A stretch of DNA of 64,000 nucleotides. Source: Sphingobacterium sp. B16(2022) (GTDB lineage Bacteria > Bacteroidota > Bacteroidia > Sphingobacteriales > Sphingobacteriaceae). Of this stretch, positions 53,101-60,974 are shown piece by piece. The notes beneath the pieces are model-generated. The model was not told where the DNA came from. It did not search any database and was given only the letters and a program-made list of their open reading frames with translations. The stretch spans positions 248,001 through 312,000 of the forward strand of contig NZ_JAAUVN010000002.1 in the NCBI RefSeq assembly GCF_012030425.1, in the 5' to 3' direction. How positions within the stretch are numbered: position 1 is the stretch's first letter; each line of letters begins with the position of its first letter. A program made the translations under genes and the position numbers.

Positions 53101-55387
53101 CAAGAGTGTAGCGGTCATTATTGTATGCAATTGAAGAATTGATGATATGTGCTTCTCCATTCAGGAAATTAGGGTCTGCTGTTTCAAAATTTCCGACCAT
53201 TTTGCCATGATAACGGAAGTCATCATCCATTAACTTTAAATTCTGTAAATTAATGCTATCGACCATCAGTTCAAAATCGACTTTCGGATATTTTGCATGC
53301 ATATTCGCGGTAGCATTTAAATTGAATTTGACATTTGGATCAATACTATTAATTGAAGCTTCGATATCGCCTGCATTAGCATTCATATTCATATCGATAT
53401 TATGGTATTGATATCCTAAAGCATCCAGACGGATTAGTTTTCCGTCCACATTCGCTATCGCTTTTTTAGGATCTAATCCATGCCCTTTTACGTTGGCTTC
53501 AAATGATAAGATACCTAAAACAGAATCTTGTTTCAAAATTTTTCCGATGTCAAAGTCTTTAATAGATACGTAAGCATCATATGTCGTATCACGCTTTGCC
53601 ATATCAAATTTACCATTTACTTTAGCAGTTCCTTTTTCCGTCACTAAGGATAAATTGGTGTTGAATGATTGCATTCCCCCTTTAAATGTTCCAGTAAGCC
53701 CTATTGCATTTGGAAGTTCAAGATTTTTAGGAAATAATGATTTGGCAACAAGTTGTTCAATATCAGATCGGCCAGTTGTGAATTTTTTGAGCGTAAGGTC
53801 AATAGACATCTTATCAACATTAGGAAGACCCTTGAGTCTAGCACTGGCAATTACTTTTGTATTCGATAATGTGCTGAAATCTAAGTGTGGGATATTGAGA
53901 TCGTTCAGTTTTCCCATTACTTTTCCGTCAATATTGAATTTTTTATTCATGAGCGGATGCATGATCTCCATAGTATCCAAGAACGGAGCAAAATAATAAA
54001 TATCGCGCATATCAACATGACTCTTTTTAATGTTGGCATTGACAGTAAGCAATTCAGGTTTTTCCGATATAGCCTCTAAAGAAGGATAAGATATTTTAAT
54101 ATAATCTTGTAATAATGTTTTAGAAGTTGCAGCATACAGATTTTTGATCTCAGCACCTGTATTGGTATAGATAAAATCACCTTTTAGATTTTTAATTTCG
54201 AAACCGGAGTGATCTTTTGCTGTTAATGATTTTAGCGATCCGCTAATTGAATCTGCGCTATAATACAAATCAGTCATCGCAGTATTGATCGCAGGGATTT
54301 TAATATTGAAATAATCAAATCCTTTCATCCGTGCTTGATTGTCATCTTTATACCATACATTGGTATTATTGATGTTGATGTCCGAAACAGAAACAATCCA
54401 ATTAACCTTGGATGGTGCTGATGCTGTTGTATTTTTATCTGCGGCTGGTTTAGTTATTTTTGCTATTTTATCAAAAAACACCTGTGAATCAGATCCTTCT
54501 AAATTAATCTTTTTTATTGAAACAATTTCCTTATTAAGATCAATACTATTAATATCCGCGTGTAGCTTTTGAATGGCAAACCTTGTTCTCAGTTTTCCCG
54601 CTTTATCTTCATATCGAACATTGATATTTCGCAGGTCTGCCGTATTAATACCAATATCAGGTAATAAAGAAGTGGCAATTGCAGTGGAATCAGTAATTCC
54701 AAAATCTTCAACACTGGGGCCATCGCCTTCTTGGGTAGGATTCCATTGTGTGACTAATGCACTTAAGCCGTCAATAGTAACTTTTGGCATATCAAATGCC
54801 ATATTTTTTGTCAAGTCAAATTTCTTGATCCTGGTGTCAAAATGTTTCAAATAGACGTCAGCGCTCGTGCCAATTACGTCATCGGCATATACCACATGAA
54901 AACGATCAAAGATAACTTTGTCCATATTGAATACCATAGCAGAAGAAGTATCAGTTTTTGCTTTGGTACTTTCAGGACTCGCAAATGCTTTTATGATATA
55001 GTCAAAATTGAAACTGCTGTCAGGCATAGACCGACGTATTTTTGCGGTAATGCCAGTAGCCTCCAGTTGCTGGATTTCTACTGTACTTTTTAGTAGTTTC
55101 ATCATATTGATGTCCACTTTGATGGCCTCACCTGCTACTAATGTATCTCTAGATTGATCTTCCAGATAGATGTTCTCTAAAACAAGTTTTTTTGGAAATT
55201 CAATATTGATGCTACCAATATGAAAGGGCGTGCCAATTTTGCCCTCAACATAAGTGGCTACTTTTCCGGCAATAAAATTTTGCACGGAAGGAAGTCGAAT
55301 CAAAAAAATAATGAGAAGTAAGAGTCCAATGACAGATCCAATAATCCATAAAAGGGTCTTTAATGCGATACGGCTAAATTTATTCAA
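50117..55387 (-). CDS. tamB: TamB-like AsmA-family inner-membrane/periplasmic bridge protein
   Basis: 1756 residues. One N-terminal transmembrane helix (LLWIIGSVIGLLLLIIFLI), an AsmA-like beginning (FIAGKVATYVEGKIGTPFHIGSINIEFP), a very long repetitive beta-rich groove, and a C-terminal DUF490/TamB domain with the GSYSFSFGPVKREFLFKEGSTITWAGDPLDARMDI segment. TamB-type proteins act as lipid bridges between inner and outer membrane. The apparent start is TTG at 55387; no ATG or GTG lies between it and the transmembrane helix. C-terminus is charged (Lys/Asn/Glu-rich). The 287 bases upstream to 55674 hold no gene. Confidence 0.9.
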   Translation of the reverse strand: MNKFSRIALKTLLWIIGSVIGLLLLIIFLIRLPSVQNFIAGKVATYVEGKIGTPFHIGSINIEFPKKLVLENIYLEDQSRDTLVAGEAIKVDINMMKLLKSTVEIQQLEATGITAKIRRSMPDSSFNFDYIIKAFASPESTKAKTDTSSAMVFNMDKVIFDRFHVVYADDVIGTSADVYLKHFDTRIKKFDLTKNMAFDMPKVTIDGLSALVTQWNPTQEGDGPSVEDFGITDSTAIATSLLPDIGINTADLRNINVRYEDKAGKLRTRFAIQKLHADINSIDLNKEIVSIKKINLEGSDSQVFFDKIAKITKPAADKNTTASAPSKVNWIVSVSDININNTNVWYKDDNQARMKGFDYFNIKIPAINTAMTDLYYSADSISGSLKSLTAKDHSGFEIKNLKGDFIYTNTGAEIKNLYAATSKTLLQDYIKISYPSLEAISEKPELLTVNANIKKSHVDMRDIYYFAPFLDTMEIMHPLMNKKFNIDGKVMGKLNDLNIPHLDFSTLSNTKVIASARLKGLPNVDKMSIDLTLKKFTTGRSDIEQLVAKSLFPKNLELPNAIGLTGTFKGGMQSFNTNLSLVTEKGTAKVNGKFDMAKRDTTYDAYVSIKDFDIGKILKQDSVLGILSFEANVKGHGLDPKKAIANVDGKLIRLDALGYQYHNIDMNMNANAGDIEASINSIDPNVKFNLNATANMHAKYPKVDFELMVDSINLQNLKLMDDDFRYHGKMVGNFETADPNFLNGEAHIINSSIAYNNDRYTLDSISIIARSDSSSNLLMLKSAFLNAHLVGKYKLMELGTAIQDIAHVYYQPGAPVTIPKYEDQQFEFSAQLTRTKFIKDFLPDLTEMKDITLDGMFNSKNKLIQAKLDAPKIVYAGTDINSVTFDLTTVDSTMYYSALINKIKVSNIELINTVLSGKVIKNNLDFGVWIKDKKDKEQYHLGAHMKVDRGNFLFSLLEDGLMLNYDKWNVDSTNVLSFGKAGIQAHNFILENKGQLLEIKSQDSVLNSPIDLLFKNFRIETLSKMIAADDMNIGGGINGQATISRLESNPVFVSDIGIDKFYLGTDTIGNVNIKVNNEKENTYAANVSITENGNNVSLIGEFISPPTGEATFDATLNIAPLKMKTIQAFSFGYLKESKGDVQGELKISGTTDRPVINGDLNFNGAEFNVAMLNAAFLIDNEKISFDNRGISLSNFNIKDKKGNTGDLNGTILTKNYTDYDFNLNLKTDNFEVVNSTREDNDLFFGKMYVSSDLRIRGTLDKPVVDGNIKVQDKTDFVFIMPNDDPGMVERKGVVEFVDKSDTTRANVFAKLDSLTTTKLTGIDVTLNLQTDKNAKFKVILDEGSQDALNIQGEAELNAGIDASNKITMSGTYTVDKGSYSFSFGPVKREFLFKEGSTITWAGDPLDARMDITAVYKVKAPTLELVQTQLGADNSNLYKQRVPFNVNLLITEKLFEPKLGFDIDLDENNAIASQDVVSKVNNALSQIRTDPSEMNKQVFSLIVLGRFLASNPFESLSGGGGVESMARNSVSSLLTSQLNRLASDLIKGVELDFDLQSEQDFTTGVGETRTDLNIGVSKMLFNDRLKITIGSNFEVEGNSRPGEQAANIAGDISLDYQLSQDGRYFARVYRKNQYQVTLQGQYVETGIGFIINMSYNKFREIWMNSKKLNEYNTRSKNFRKRFDVERMETDSVYRDSVRFAIRDSMMRNDPKKYKERYLDRKQIQQTKPSNKTDSTNQKTDTIGEKVIRNEERENNEK

Positions 55388-55605
55388 AATATTTTTTAGT
55401 CTTTATATAAACCTTAATTTATTATTATAACGTAAAACAAGTGATTATGTTTATATCTTATTTACTATTTTACATTTAATTTTATTACAAAGAAGGATGG
55501 ATATTCCAGTTTTTCTCCAAGAACTAAATATAGGGAGAAGTATTTGTAATGTTGTCGAAATTAATCAAAAATAGTGCCTTATTTCTAGTATACAACCTCT
55601 ATTTT

Positions 55606-55613
55606 TAAGTTTG
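55606..55613 (+). promoter_or_regulatory. candidate -7 box for the Dabb lipoprotein gene
   Basis: TAAGTTTG (fits TAnnTTTG), 61 bases before ATG 55675. Confidence 0.35.
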
Positions 55614-55674
55614 GCTTTTAGATTGGTTTTTTGCTTTTTTTCTACGTATATTCGAGATAATCAACATAAAACAA

Positions 55675-56106
55675 ATGGAAAGAAAGAAATTTTTAAGCTC
55701 ATTAGCGCTAGCGAGCGTTGGTGGAACAGTACTGACTTCATGTCTAAATACACAAAGTAATAATGAAACAACAATAACACAAGCCGGATTCAATGCCGGA
55801 TTTATATTTCATAGCGTCTATTTCTGGTTAAAAGAAGGAATCACGGCAGAGGAAGATAAGGATTTTTTAAAGTTTTTTGACATTTTGAAAAAAGTGCCAG
55901 GAGTACAATCTTGCCATATCGGTAAACCCGCTAAAACTAATCCAAGACCAGTGGTCGATAATTCTTTTTCATATCATATCATGTTGACCTTTGAAAATCT
56001 GGAAGCAATTACAAAATATGAAGAACATCCAGATCATCTAGCTGGGATTGATCAATATAGTAAGTATTGGGTAAAAGTAGAAGTAAAAGATACGGTTATT
56101 AGCTAG
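55675..56106 (+). CDS. Dabb (stress-responsive A/B barrel) lipoprotein
   Basis: 143 residues. N-terminus MERKKFLSSLALASVGGTVLTSC: a lipobox at Cys23 and a Tat-like basic start with a single R-K pair. The rest is a ferredoxin-like Dabb domain: FIFHSVYFWLKEGI, CHIGKPAKTNPRPVVDNSFSYHIMLTF and EHPDHLAGIDQYSKYW, all family-typical. Dabb proteins are dimeric barrels of varied or unknown function; a secreted, lipid-anchored copy is common in Bacteroidota. Single gene. Confidence 0.85.
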   Translation: MERKKFLSSLALASVGGTVLTSCLNTQSNNETTITQAGFNAGFIFHSVYFWLKEGITAEEDKDFLKFFDILKKVPGVQSCHIGKPAKTNPRPVVDNSFSYHIMLTFENLEAITKYEEHPDHLAGIDQYSKYWVKVEVKDTVIS

Positions 56107-56124
56107 TTCTTAATAAAAAGCATA

Positions 56125-56161
56125 ATGTGAAAGAGAGGATCATAAGTGCTCTCTTTCATAT
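56125..56161. terminator. hairpin between convergent Dabb and DUF4342 genes
   Basis: 13-bp stem (56125-56137 / 56149-56161, one G-U pair) with an 11-base loop. Without a long T-run, so a weaker terminator. Confidence 0.55.
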
Positions 56162-56166
56162 GTCTA

Positions 56167-56460
56167 TCATTTTACTTCAATACTCTGAGATGTGTTTTGA
56201 TTGTCTTGGTCATTATCATCTTTTTCTTGTCGCTCGACAGTTATTTTGCATTCTGTCAATAAAGCCGCCATAGCACCAACTGCTGCAAATATAGGGGCAA
56301 AGATGAGGCCTATAGCACCTACAGTAACAGGGAAACTCATGATTTCTTTTCCTGATTTATCGGATATGCTGATTTTCGTCACATTTCCATCCGCAATGAG
56401 TTCTTTAATCTTCTTTAGTAGATTTTCACCTGTAATCGAGAAAGTTTCTTTAATGCTCAT
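56167..56460 (-). CDS. small DUF4342-type membrane protein
   Basis: 97 residues from ATG 56460 (MSIKETFSITGENLLKKIKEL); an earlier in-frame ATG at 56502 adds unlikely residues. N-terminal helix, then VTKISISDKSGKEIMSFPVTVGAIGLIFAPIFAAVGAMAALL, the hallmark of DUF4342, with one membrane segment, and an acidic Asp/Asn-rich tail. Function unknown. Confidence 0.8.
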   Translation of the reverse strand: MSIKETFSITGENLLKKIKELIADGNVTKISISDKSGKEIMSFPVTVGAIGLIFAPIFAAVGAMAALLTECKITVERQEKDDNDQDNQNTSQSIEVK

Positions 56461-56529
56461 AATGATTTGATTTTTAAAATGATGTCCAATAAATATAATC
56501 ATTATTGTCCAAATAATTGGATAGAAATG

Positions 56530-56724
56530 TTAAAAGCGTTGCTCACGCTTAAACTGATTAAATCTGGATTTATTTTTACCATCAACTCGTGAAGCTACTG
56601 CCCATATTGCCGCGGGCAACCAACCGATAAGTGTGCATTGCAAAATCAAACATAAAATTCCAGAAAATATTTTCCCTCTTAAAAAAAAGGAAAGCCAAGG
56701 TAATAATACTGCTATTAAGATCAT
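56530..56724 (-). CDS. YqaE/Pmp3-like small membrane protein
   Basis: 64 residues with two hydrophobic helices: LIAVLLPWLSFFLRGKIFSGILCLILQCTLIGWLPAAIWAV. The pattern LLPWLSFFLRG...LIGWLPAAIWA matches the Pmp3 / YqaE (UPF0057) family, which influences membrane potential in fungi and is stress-related in bacteria. A basic tail follows. A -7 box TATCTTTG lies at 56747-56754. Confidence 0.8.
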   Translation of the reverse strand: MILIAVLLPWLSFFLRGKIFSGILCLILQCTLIGWLPAAIWAVASRVDGKNKSRFNQFKREQRF

Positions 56725-56746
56725 ATCTTTTGTTTCTTTGTTTAGC

Positions 56747-56754
56747 CAAAGATA
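56747..56754 (-). promoter_or_regulatory. -7 box of the YqaE-like gene
   Basis: TATCTTTG on the minus strand, identical to the str operon box. Confidence 0.4.
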
Positions 56755-56855
56755 AATCCTACAATAATTTATTCACGTCTTTTTTAGGTAAACCTAGAAA
56801 AAGCATCGGCGAACATAGGTTATAAAAAGGTGAATAAATTCCTTCTTTCAATTGC

Positions 56856-57728
56856 TTACCTCATTTCGATGAGCTCACTTAACGTTTTTCCATCCCAGGT
56901 GTATTTCTTTTGACTTTTTGTTTCCTTGTAATTCGGCTCATCTAAATTGTCATCAATATTTTCGCCTTCAACTATTTTTTTATAGATCATAGTGGGATCA
57001 CCTTTATGTTCGGAGGAGAACAAGATTGTTTCATCATAATAGAATACACCCGCATCAGAAACAGACATTTTGCTTGGAAAATGAATTAATTCTTGACCAG
57101 TCCATGCAAAATAGTAATATTGGGTAGCGATTCCACATGCCTCACCTAAAAAAGCAGAACGATGAATATTTTTAATGTTTTTTAATCCCATTCCTCCTAA
57201 GATCTTAGTCTCGGTACCAGTTTGATCATTTACCTCAGCTTGATATGAAGCGCGCGCAATAACGTTTTTTTCTCGATCAAAAACTTTGAGTTCGGCGTCA
57301 TAATAAGATGGTGAATTTTCAGTAAAGGATCTGAATTTTTTAAAACCATAAATGAACTGTTCGCCCTCCTGGTTAAGTATGCTGTTGAGAGCTAGTAAAC
57401 CTAACCATATAAAACCCTCTTTTTTGACATTGTCTTTTATAAAACTAATTTTATACCATGGCGCATAAAATCCTCTTATCGTACTTCCATTGTACCCCTC
57501 ACTGTTAATAACAACCATTGCGCCCTCTTGTAGAGAATCGACCAACTTCGATTTAGTATCCGCATTTTCACGGACATATGCCACGTCAGCGAATACATAA
57601 GCTGTATCACCTTTCTGAAAATTCCATAAAGTGTATTCATCACTGACAGCATACGCTGCAGGTTGTTCCTGTGCACGAACCAATAAAAAGGTAATTGAAA
57701 ATAGAAAGAGAAGTGCTTTTTTTTTCAT
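56856..57728 (-). CDS. secreted protein with SH3-like domain, function unknown
   Basis: 290 residues, signal peptide ending VRAQ. Residues about 40-105 look like a bacterial SH3 domain (YVFADVAYVRENADTKSKLVDSLQEGAMVVI, then a WYKISFI strand and GFIWLG), often a cell-wall or ligand-binding module. The remaining 180 residues are beta-rich and resemble nothing I can name. The gene is followed after 131 bases by the YqaE-like gene. The 229 bases upstream to 57957 hold no gene. Confidence 0.75.
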   Translation of the reverse strand: MKKKALLFLFSITFLLVRAQEQPAAYAVSDEYTLWNFQKGDTAYVFADVAYVRENADTKSKLVDSLQEGAMVVINSEGYNGSTIRGFYAPWYKISFIKDNVKKEGFIWLGLLALNSILNQEGEQFIYGFKKFRSFTENSPSYYDAELKVFDREKNVIARASYQAEVNDQTGTETKILGGMGLKNIKNIHRSAFLGEACGIATQYYYFAWTGQELIHFPSKMSVSDAGVFYYDETILFSSEHKGDPTMIYKKIVEGENIDDNLDEPNYKETKSQKKYTWDGKTLSELIEMR

Positions 57729-57957
57729 GTTTTTAACAATCTAGTTTTTTTGTGTAAAATACTTATTTTGGAATGATCATAATCAATTAGATGACAAATT
57801 TGATTCCAATTAGGGATATGAATGTAATTATTTTTACACATCATTATAAATGAAAATATTGTTCAGTTCTATGCGTTTGAATTTTAATTGTTTATATCGT
57901 CTTTTAAACGCACATATTTTTAATATAGGGTAGCATTGGCTATGGGGATGAAACGCT

Positions 57958-58005
57958 AAAATTTAAGAGGGCCAATTTTCATTAAAATTGGCCCTCTTAA
58001 ATTTT
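57958..58005 (-). terminator. 22-bp perfect terminator hairpin after valS
   Basis: Arms 57958-57979 and 57984-58005 are exact complements (GAGGGCCAATTTT core) around a 4-base loop CATT. It ends 15 bases past the valS stop. Confidence 0.9.
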
Positions 58006-58020
58006 TAATTCTGAAATGAT

Positions 58021-60636
58021 TTAAGCAAGACTAGCTAAGCTATCTTCTAATATTTTAATTTTAGATTCAGCATCAGCTTTCTTGTTTTGTTCATTTTGAA
58101 TAATTTCTGGCTTCGCATTTTGAACAAAACGCTCATTCGATAATTTTTTGTCTACAGAAACGAGAAATCCTTTTAAATAATCAATTTCTTTTGTGATTCT
58201 TTCACGTTCAGCGTCTACATCTATGTTTTCTTCAAGCGCAACATAACATTCTTCTTTGCCAGCTAAGAAACTAACTGCTCCAGCTACTTTTTCTTGAACA
58301 AAGGTTAGTTTTTCAATGTTAGCCAACTTGATAATACTTTCTTGATAGTTTGTAAAATCAATTTCTGTTGCATTGATAGCTAACGGTAAAGCAATTTTAG
58401 GTGAAATCTGCTTAGTATTACGGATATTTCGAACTTCAGAAATAATCTGCTGAACAAAAGTAAATTCCTTAATGATTTTTTGATCGATAGCGCCAACCGT
58501 TGGATACTCTGCAACAATGATACAATCTTTTGCATCGCGTTCTCCAAATAGTTCATCATGCCAAAGTTCCTCAGACAAGAAAGGCATAAAAGGATGAACC
58601 AATGTAAGTATACGTTTGAAAAATCCCTTTACCACTTCAAAAGTTTCCGTTTCAAGAGGAGTTTGATACGCAGGTTTTACAAGCTCTAAATACCAAGCAC
58701 AGAAATCATCCCATACTAATTTGTAAGTAGACATCAGGGCATCGGATAGGCGATAATGATTAAAGTGATCTTCGATCTCAATTAAAGTAGCATTAAATTT
58801 GCTTTCAAACCATTTTGCCGCAGTTTTCTGAGCTTCAGTTGCAGGAGCATCTATAGTCTCTAAACCTTTAACTAAACGGAATGCATTCCATATTTTATTC
58901 GCAAAATTACGACCTTGCTCACAGTAAGAGACATCAAACATTAAGTCATTTCCAGCAGGCGAAGAAAGTAGCATACCTACGCGTACACCATCGGTGCCGT
59001 ATTGAGCCATCAGTTCGATCGGATCAGGAGAATTTCCTAATGATTTGGACATTTTCCGGCCCAATTTATCACGAACGATACCTGTTAGATATACATTTTT
59101 GAAAGGAGCTTTACCCGTATATGCATGTCCCATGATCATCATACGCGCTACCCAGAAAAATAAAATTTCGGGAGCTGTTACTAAATCATTTGTAGGGTAG
59201 TAATAGTTGAATTCTTCATTTTCAGGGTTGCGAACCCCGTCGAATACCGACATAGGCCATAAACCAGACGAGAACCATGTATCGAGTACATCTTCCTCCT
59301 GACGGATCGCACCAGCAACTTTACCTTGAGATTCAAACTCTTGAATTGCCTCAGATTCAGTTTTTGCAACTACCCATTCGTTTTTTTCATTGTACCATGC
59401 CGGAATACGTTGACCCCACCATAGCTGACGAGAAATACACCAATCTTTTACATTTTCCATCCAATGCTTGTAGCTGGATGTAAATTTGTCTGGAATTAAA
59501 TTTACTTCTCCGCTTACAACATAATCTAATGCAGGTTGAGCTAATTTATCCATTTTGCACCACCATTGCATGGAAAGTTTTGGTTCAATAGCAGCATCAG
59601 TACGCTCTGAAAAGCCTACTTGAGATTTATAATCTTCAATTTTTTCGATCTGATTGACTTCCTCTAAAAGTTTCGCAATTTTTTTACGAGCAATGAAGCG
59701 GTCTTCACCAACTAAAATTTGAGCATTGGCATTTAATGTTCCATCATCGTTTAATAAATCAATGATTTCTAAGTTATGTTTTTGACCTAAAGCATAATCA
59801 TTCAAATCGTGAGCAGGAGTTACTTTAAGGCAACCTGTACCAAATTCTATATCCACGTATTCATCTTCGATGATTGGAATCTCACGATTTATTAATGGGA
59901 TAATAACTGATTTACCTTTTAGGTGTGTATAGCGCTCATCATTAGGGTTAATACAGATAGCTGCATCGGCCATGATCGTCTCTGGACGAGTCGTAGCAAT
60001 GATGATTTGTTCATTTGAATCCTTAATTTGATAACGGATGTAGTATAGTTTTTGGTTGACCTCTCTACGGATTACCTCTTCATCAGATAAAGCTGTTTTT
60101 CCCTGTGGATCCCAGTTTACCATACGGACACCACGGTAAATATAACCTTCTTTATAGAACTTGATGAAGGTGTCAATCACTGATTCTGATAAATCAGCGT
60201 CCATTGTAAATTTTGTGCGTTCCCAATCACATGAGGCACCTAATTTCTCAAGTTGTTTTAAGATGATGCCACCATATTTCTCTTTCCATTCCCAAGCATG
60301 TTTTAAGAAATCTTCACGCGATAATGATTTTTTATCAATTCCCTGCTCTTTCAACATAGCGACAACCTTTGCTTCAGTTGCAATAGAGGCATGATCGGTT
60401 CCAGGGACCCAACAAGCATTTTTACCCTGCATACGTGCTCGACGAATCAATACATCTTGAATGGTATTGTTCAGCATATGTCCCATGTGCAATACACCGG
60501 TGACGTTCGGAGGAGGCATTACTATTGTGTACGGTTCACGCTCATCAGGTGTAGAACGGAAAAATCCGTTCTCCATCCAGTAGCTGTACCATTTGTCTTC
60601 AGCTTCTTTAGGATTGTAAGTTTTTGCTATACTCAT
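58021..60636 (-). CDS. valS: valyl-tRNA synthetase
   Basis: 871 residues. Class I synthetase with the signature PPPNVTGVLHMGHML (HIGH-type) near residue 40-55, the KMSKS motif in GRKMSKSLGN, an editing domain between, and the C-terminal anticodon-binding bundle and coiled-coil tail (DAERERITKEIDYLKGF). It charges tRNA-Val in the cytoplasm. A -7 box TAAATTTG lies at 60662-60669, 26 bases before the ATG; the short leader leaves no room for a T-box. Confidence 0.98.
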   Translation of the reverse strand: MSIAKTYNPKEAEDKWYSYWMENGFFRSTPDEREPYTIVMPPPNVTGVLHMGHMLNNTIQDVLIRRARMQGKNACWVPGTDHASIATEAKVVAMLKEQGIDKKSLSREDFLKHAWEWKEKYGGIILKQLEKLGASCDWERTKFTMDADLSESVIDTFIKFYKEGYIYRGVRMVNWDPQGKTALSDEEVIRREVNQKLYYIRYQIKDSNEQIIIATTRPETIMADAAICINPNDERYTHLKGKSVIIPLINREIPIIEDEYVDIEFGTGCLKVTPAHDLNDYALGQKHNLEIIDLLNDDGTLNANAQILVGEDRFIARKKIAKLLEEVNQIEKIEDYKSQVGFSERTDAAIEPKLSMQWWCKMDKLAQPALDYVVSGEVNLIPDKFTSSYKHWMENVKDWCISRQLWWGQRIPAWYNEKNEWVVAKTESEAIQEFESQGKVAGAIRQEEDVLDTWFSSGLWPMSVFDGVRNPENEEFNYYYPTNDLVTAPEILFFWVARMMIMGHAYTGKAPFKNVYLTGIVRDKLGRKMSKSLGNSPDPIELMAQYGTDGVRVGMLLSSPAGNDLMFDVSYCEQGRNFANKIWNAFRLVKGLETIDAPATEAQKTAAKWFESKFNATLIEIEDHFNHYRLSDALMSTYKLVWDDFCAWYLELVKPAYQTPLETETFEVVKGFFKRILTLVHPFMPFLSEELWHDELFGERDAKDCIIVAEYPTVGAIDQKIIKEFTFVQQIISEVRNIRNTKQISPKIALPLAINATEIDFTNYQESIIKLANIEKLTFVQEKVAGAVSFLAGKEECYVALEENIDVDAERERITKEIDYLKGFLVSVDKKLSNERFVQNAKPEIIQNEQNKKADAESKIKILEDSLASLA

Positions 60637-60661
60637 GATAATTTTTTTTCAAAATCGTTTG

Positions 60662-60669
60662 CAAATTTA
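60662..60669 (-). promoter_or_regulatory. -7 box of valS
   Basis: TAAATTTG on the minus strand, 26 bases before the valS ATG. Confidence 0.45.
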
Positions 60670-60943
60670 GCGAATTTAGTTGTTTTATAGAAGTTTAATA
60701 TTGCTATTTCAAAAATTGGTTTTCGACTCATTTATGCTTTTCATTGCGTATAAAACCACATTAGTAAATGTAAATATATAATTAAGAGTATATCTTAAAT
60801 TTTATCAAGCTTTAATGTGTTGAGTATGATCTTGTTGTAGTGTTGGTTTTGCAACCATTTCTCTTGTAAAATTGAAATTGACCTTATGGTAATATTTTTA
60901 TAACATAATCATAACATTTTAGACTATTATTACTGAAATAGCG

Positions 60944-60951
60944 TACATTTG
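60944..60951 (+). promoter_or_regulatory. -7 box of the LTA-synthase-like operon
   Basis: TACATTTG (fits TAnnTTTG), 24 bases before ATG 60975. The divergent gap 60637-60974 holds this box, the valS box and otherwise AT-rich sequence without a gene. Confidence 0.5.
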
Positions 60952-60974
60952 CGTGTTTTACATAAATACTAAAA

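Noticed and set aside
57958..58005. 22-bp hairpin as an insertion-sequence remnant
   Set aside because: It lies directly past the valS stop and has a 4-base loop, the layout of a terminator.
60637..60974. T-box riboswitch for valS
   Set aside because: The -7 box lies 26 bases from the ATG, which leaves no space for a T-box leader; T-boxes are not expected in this phylum.
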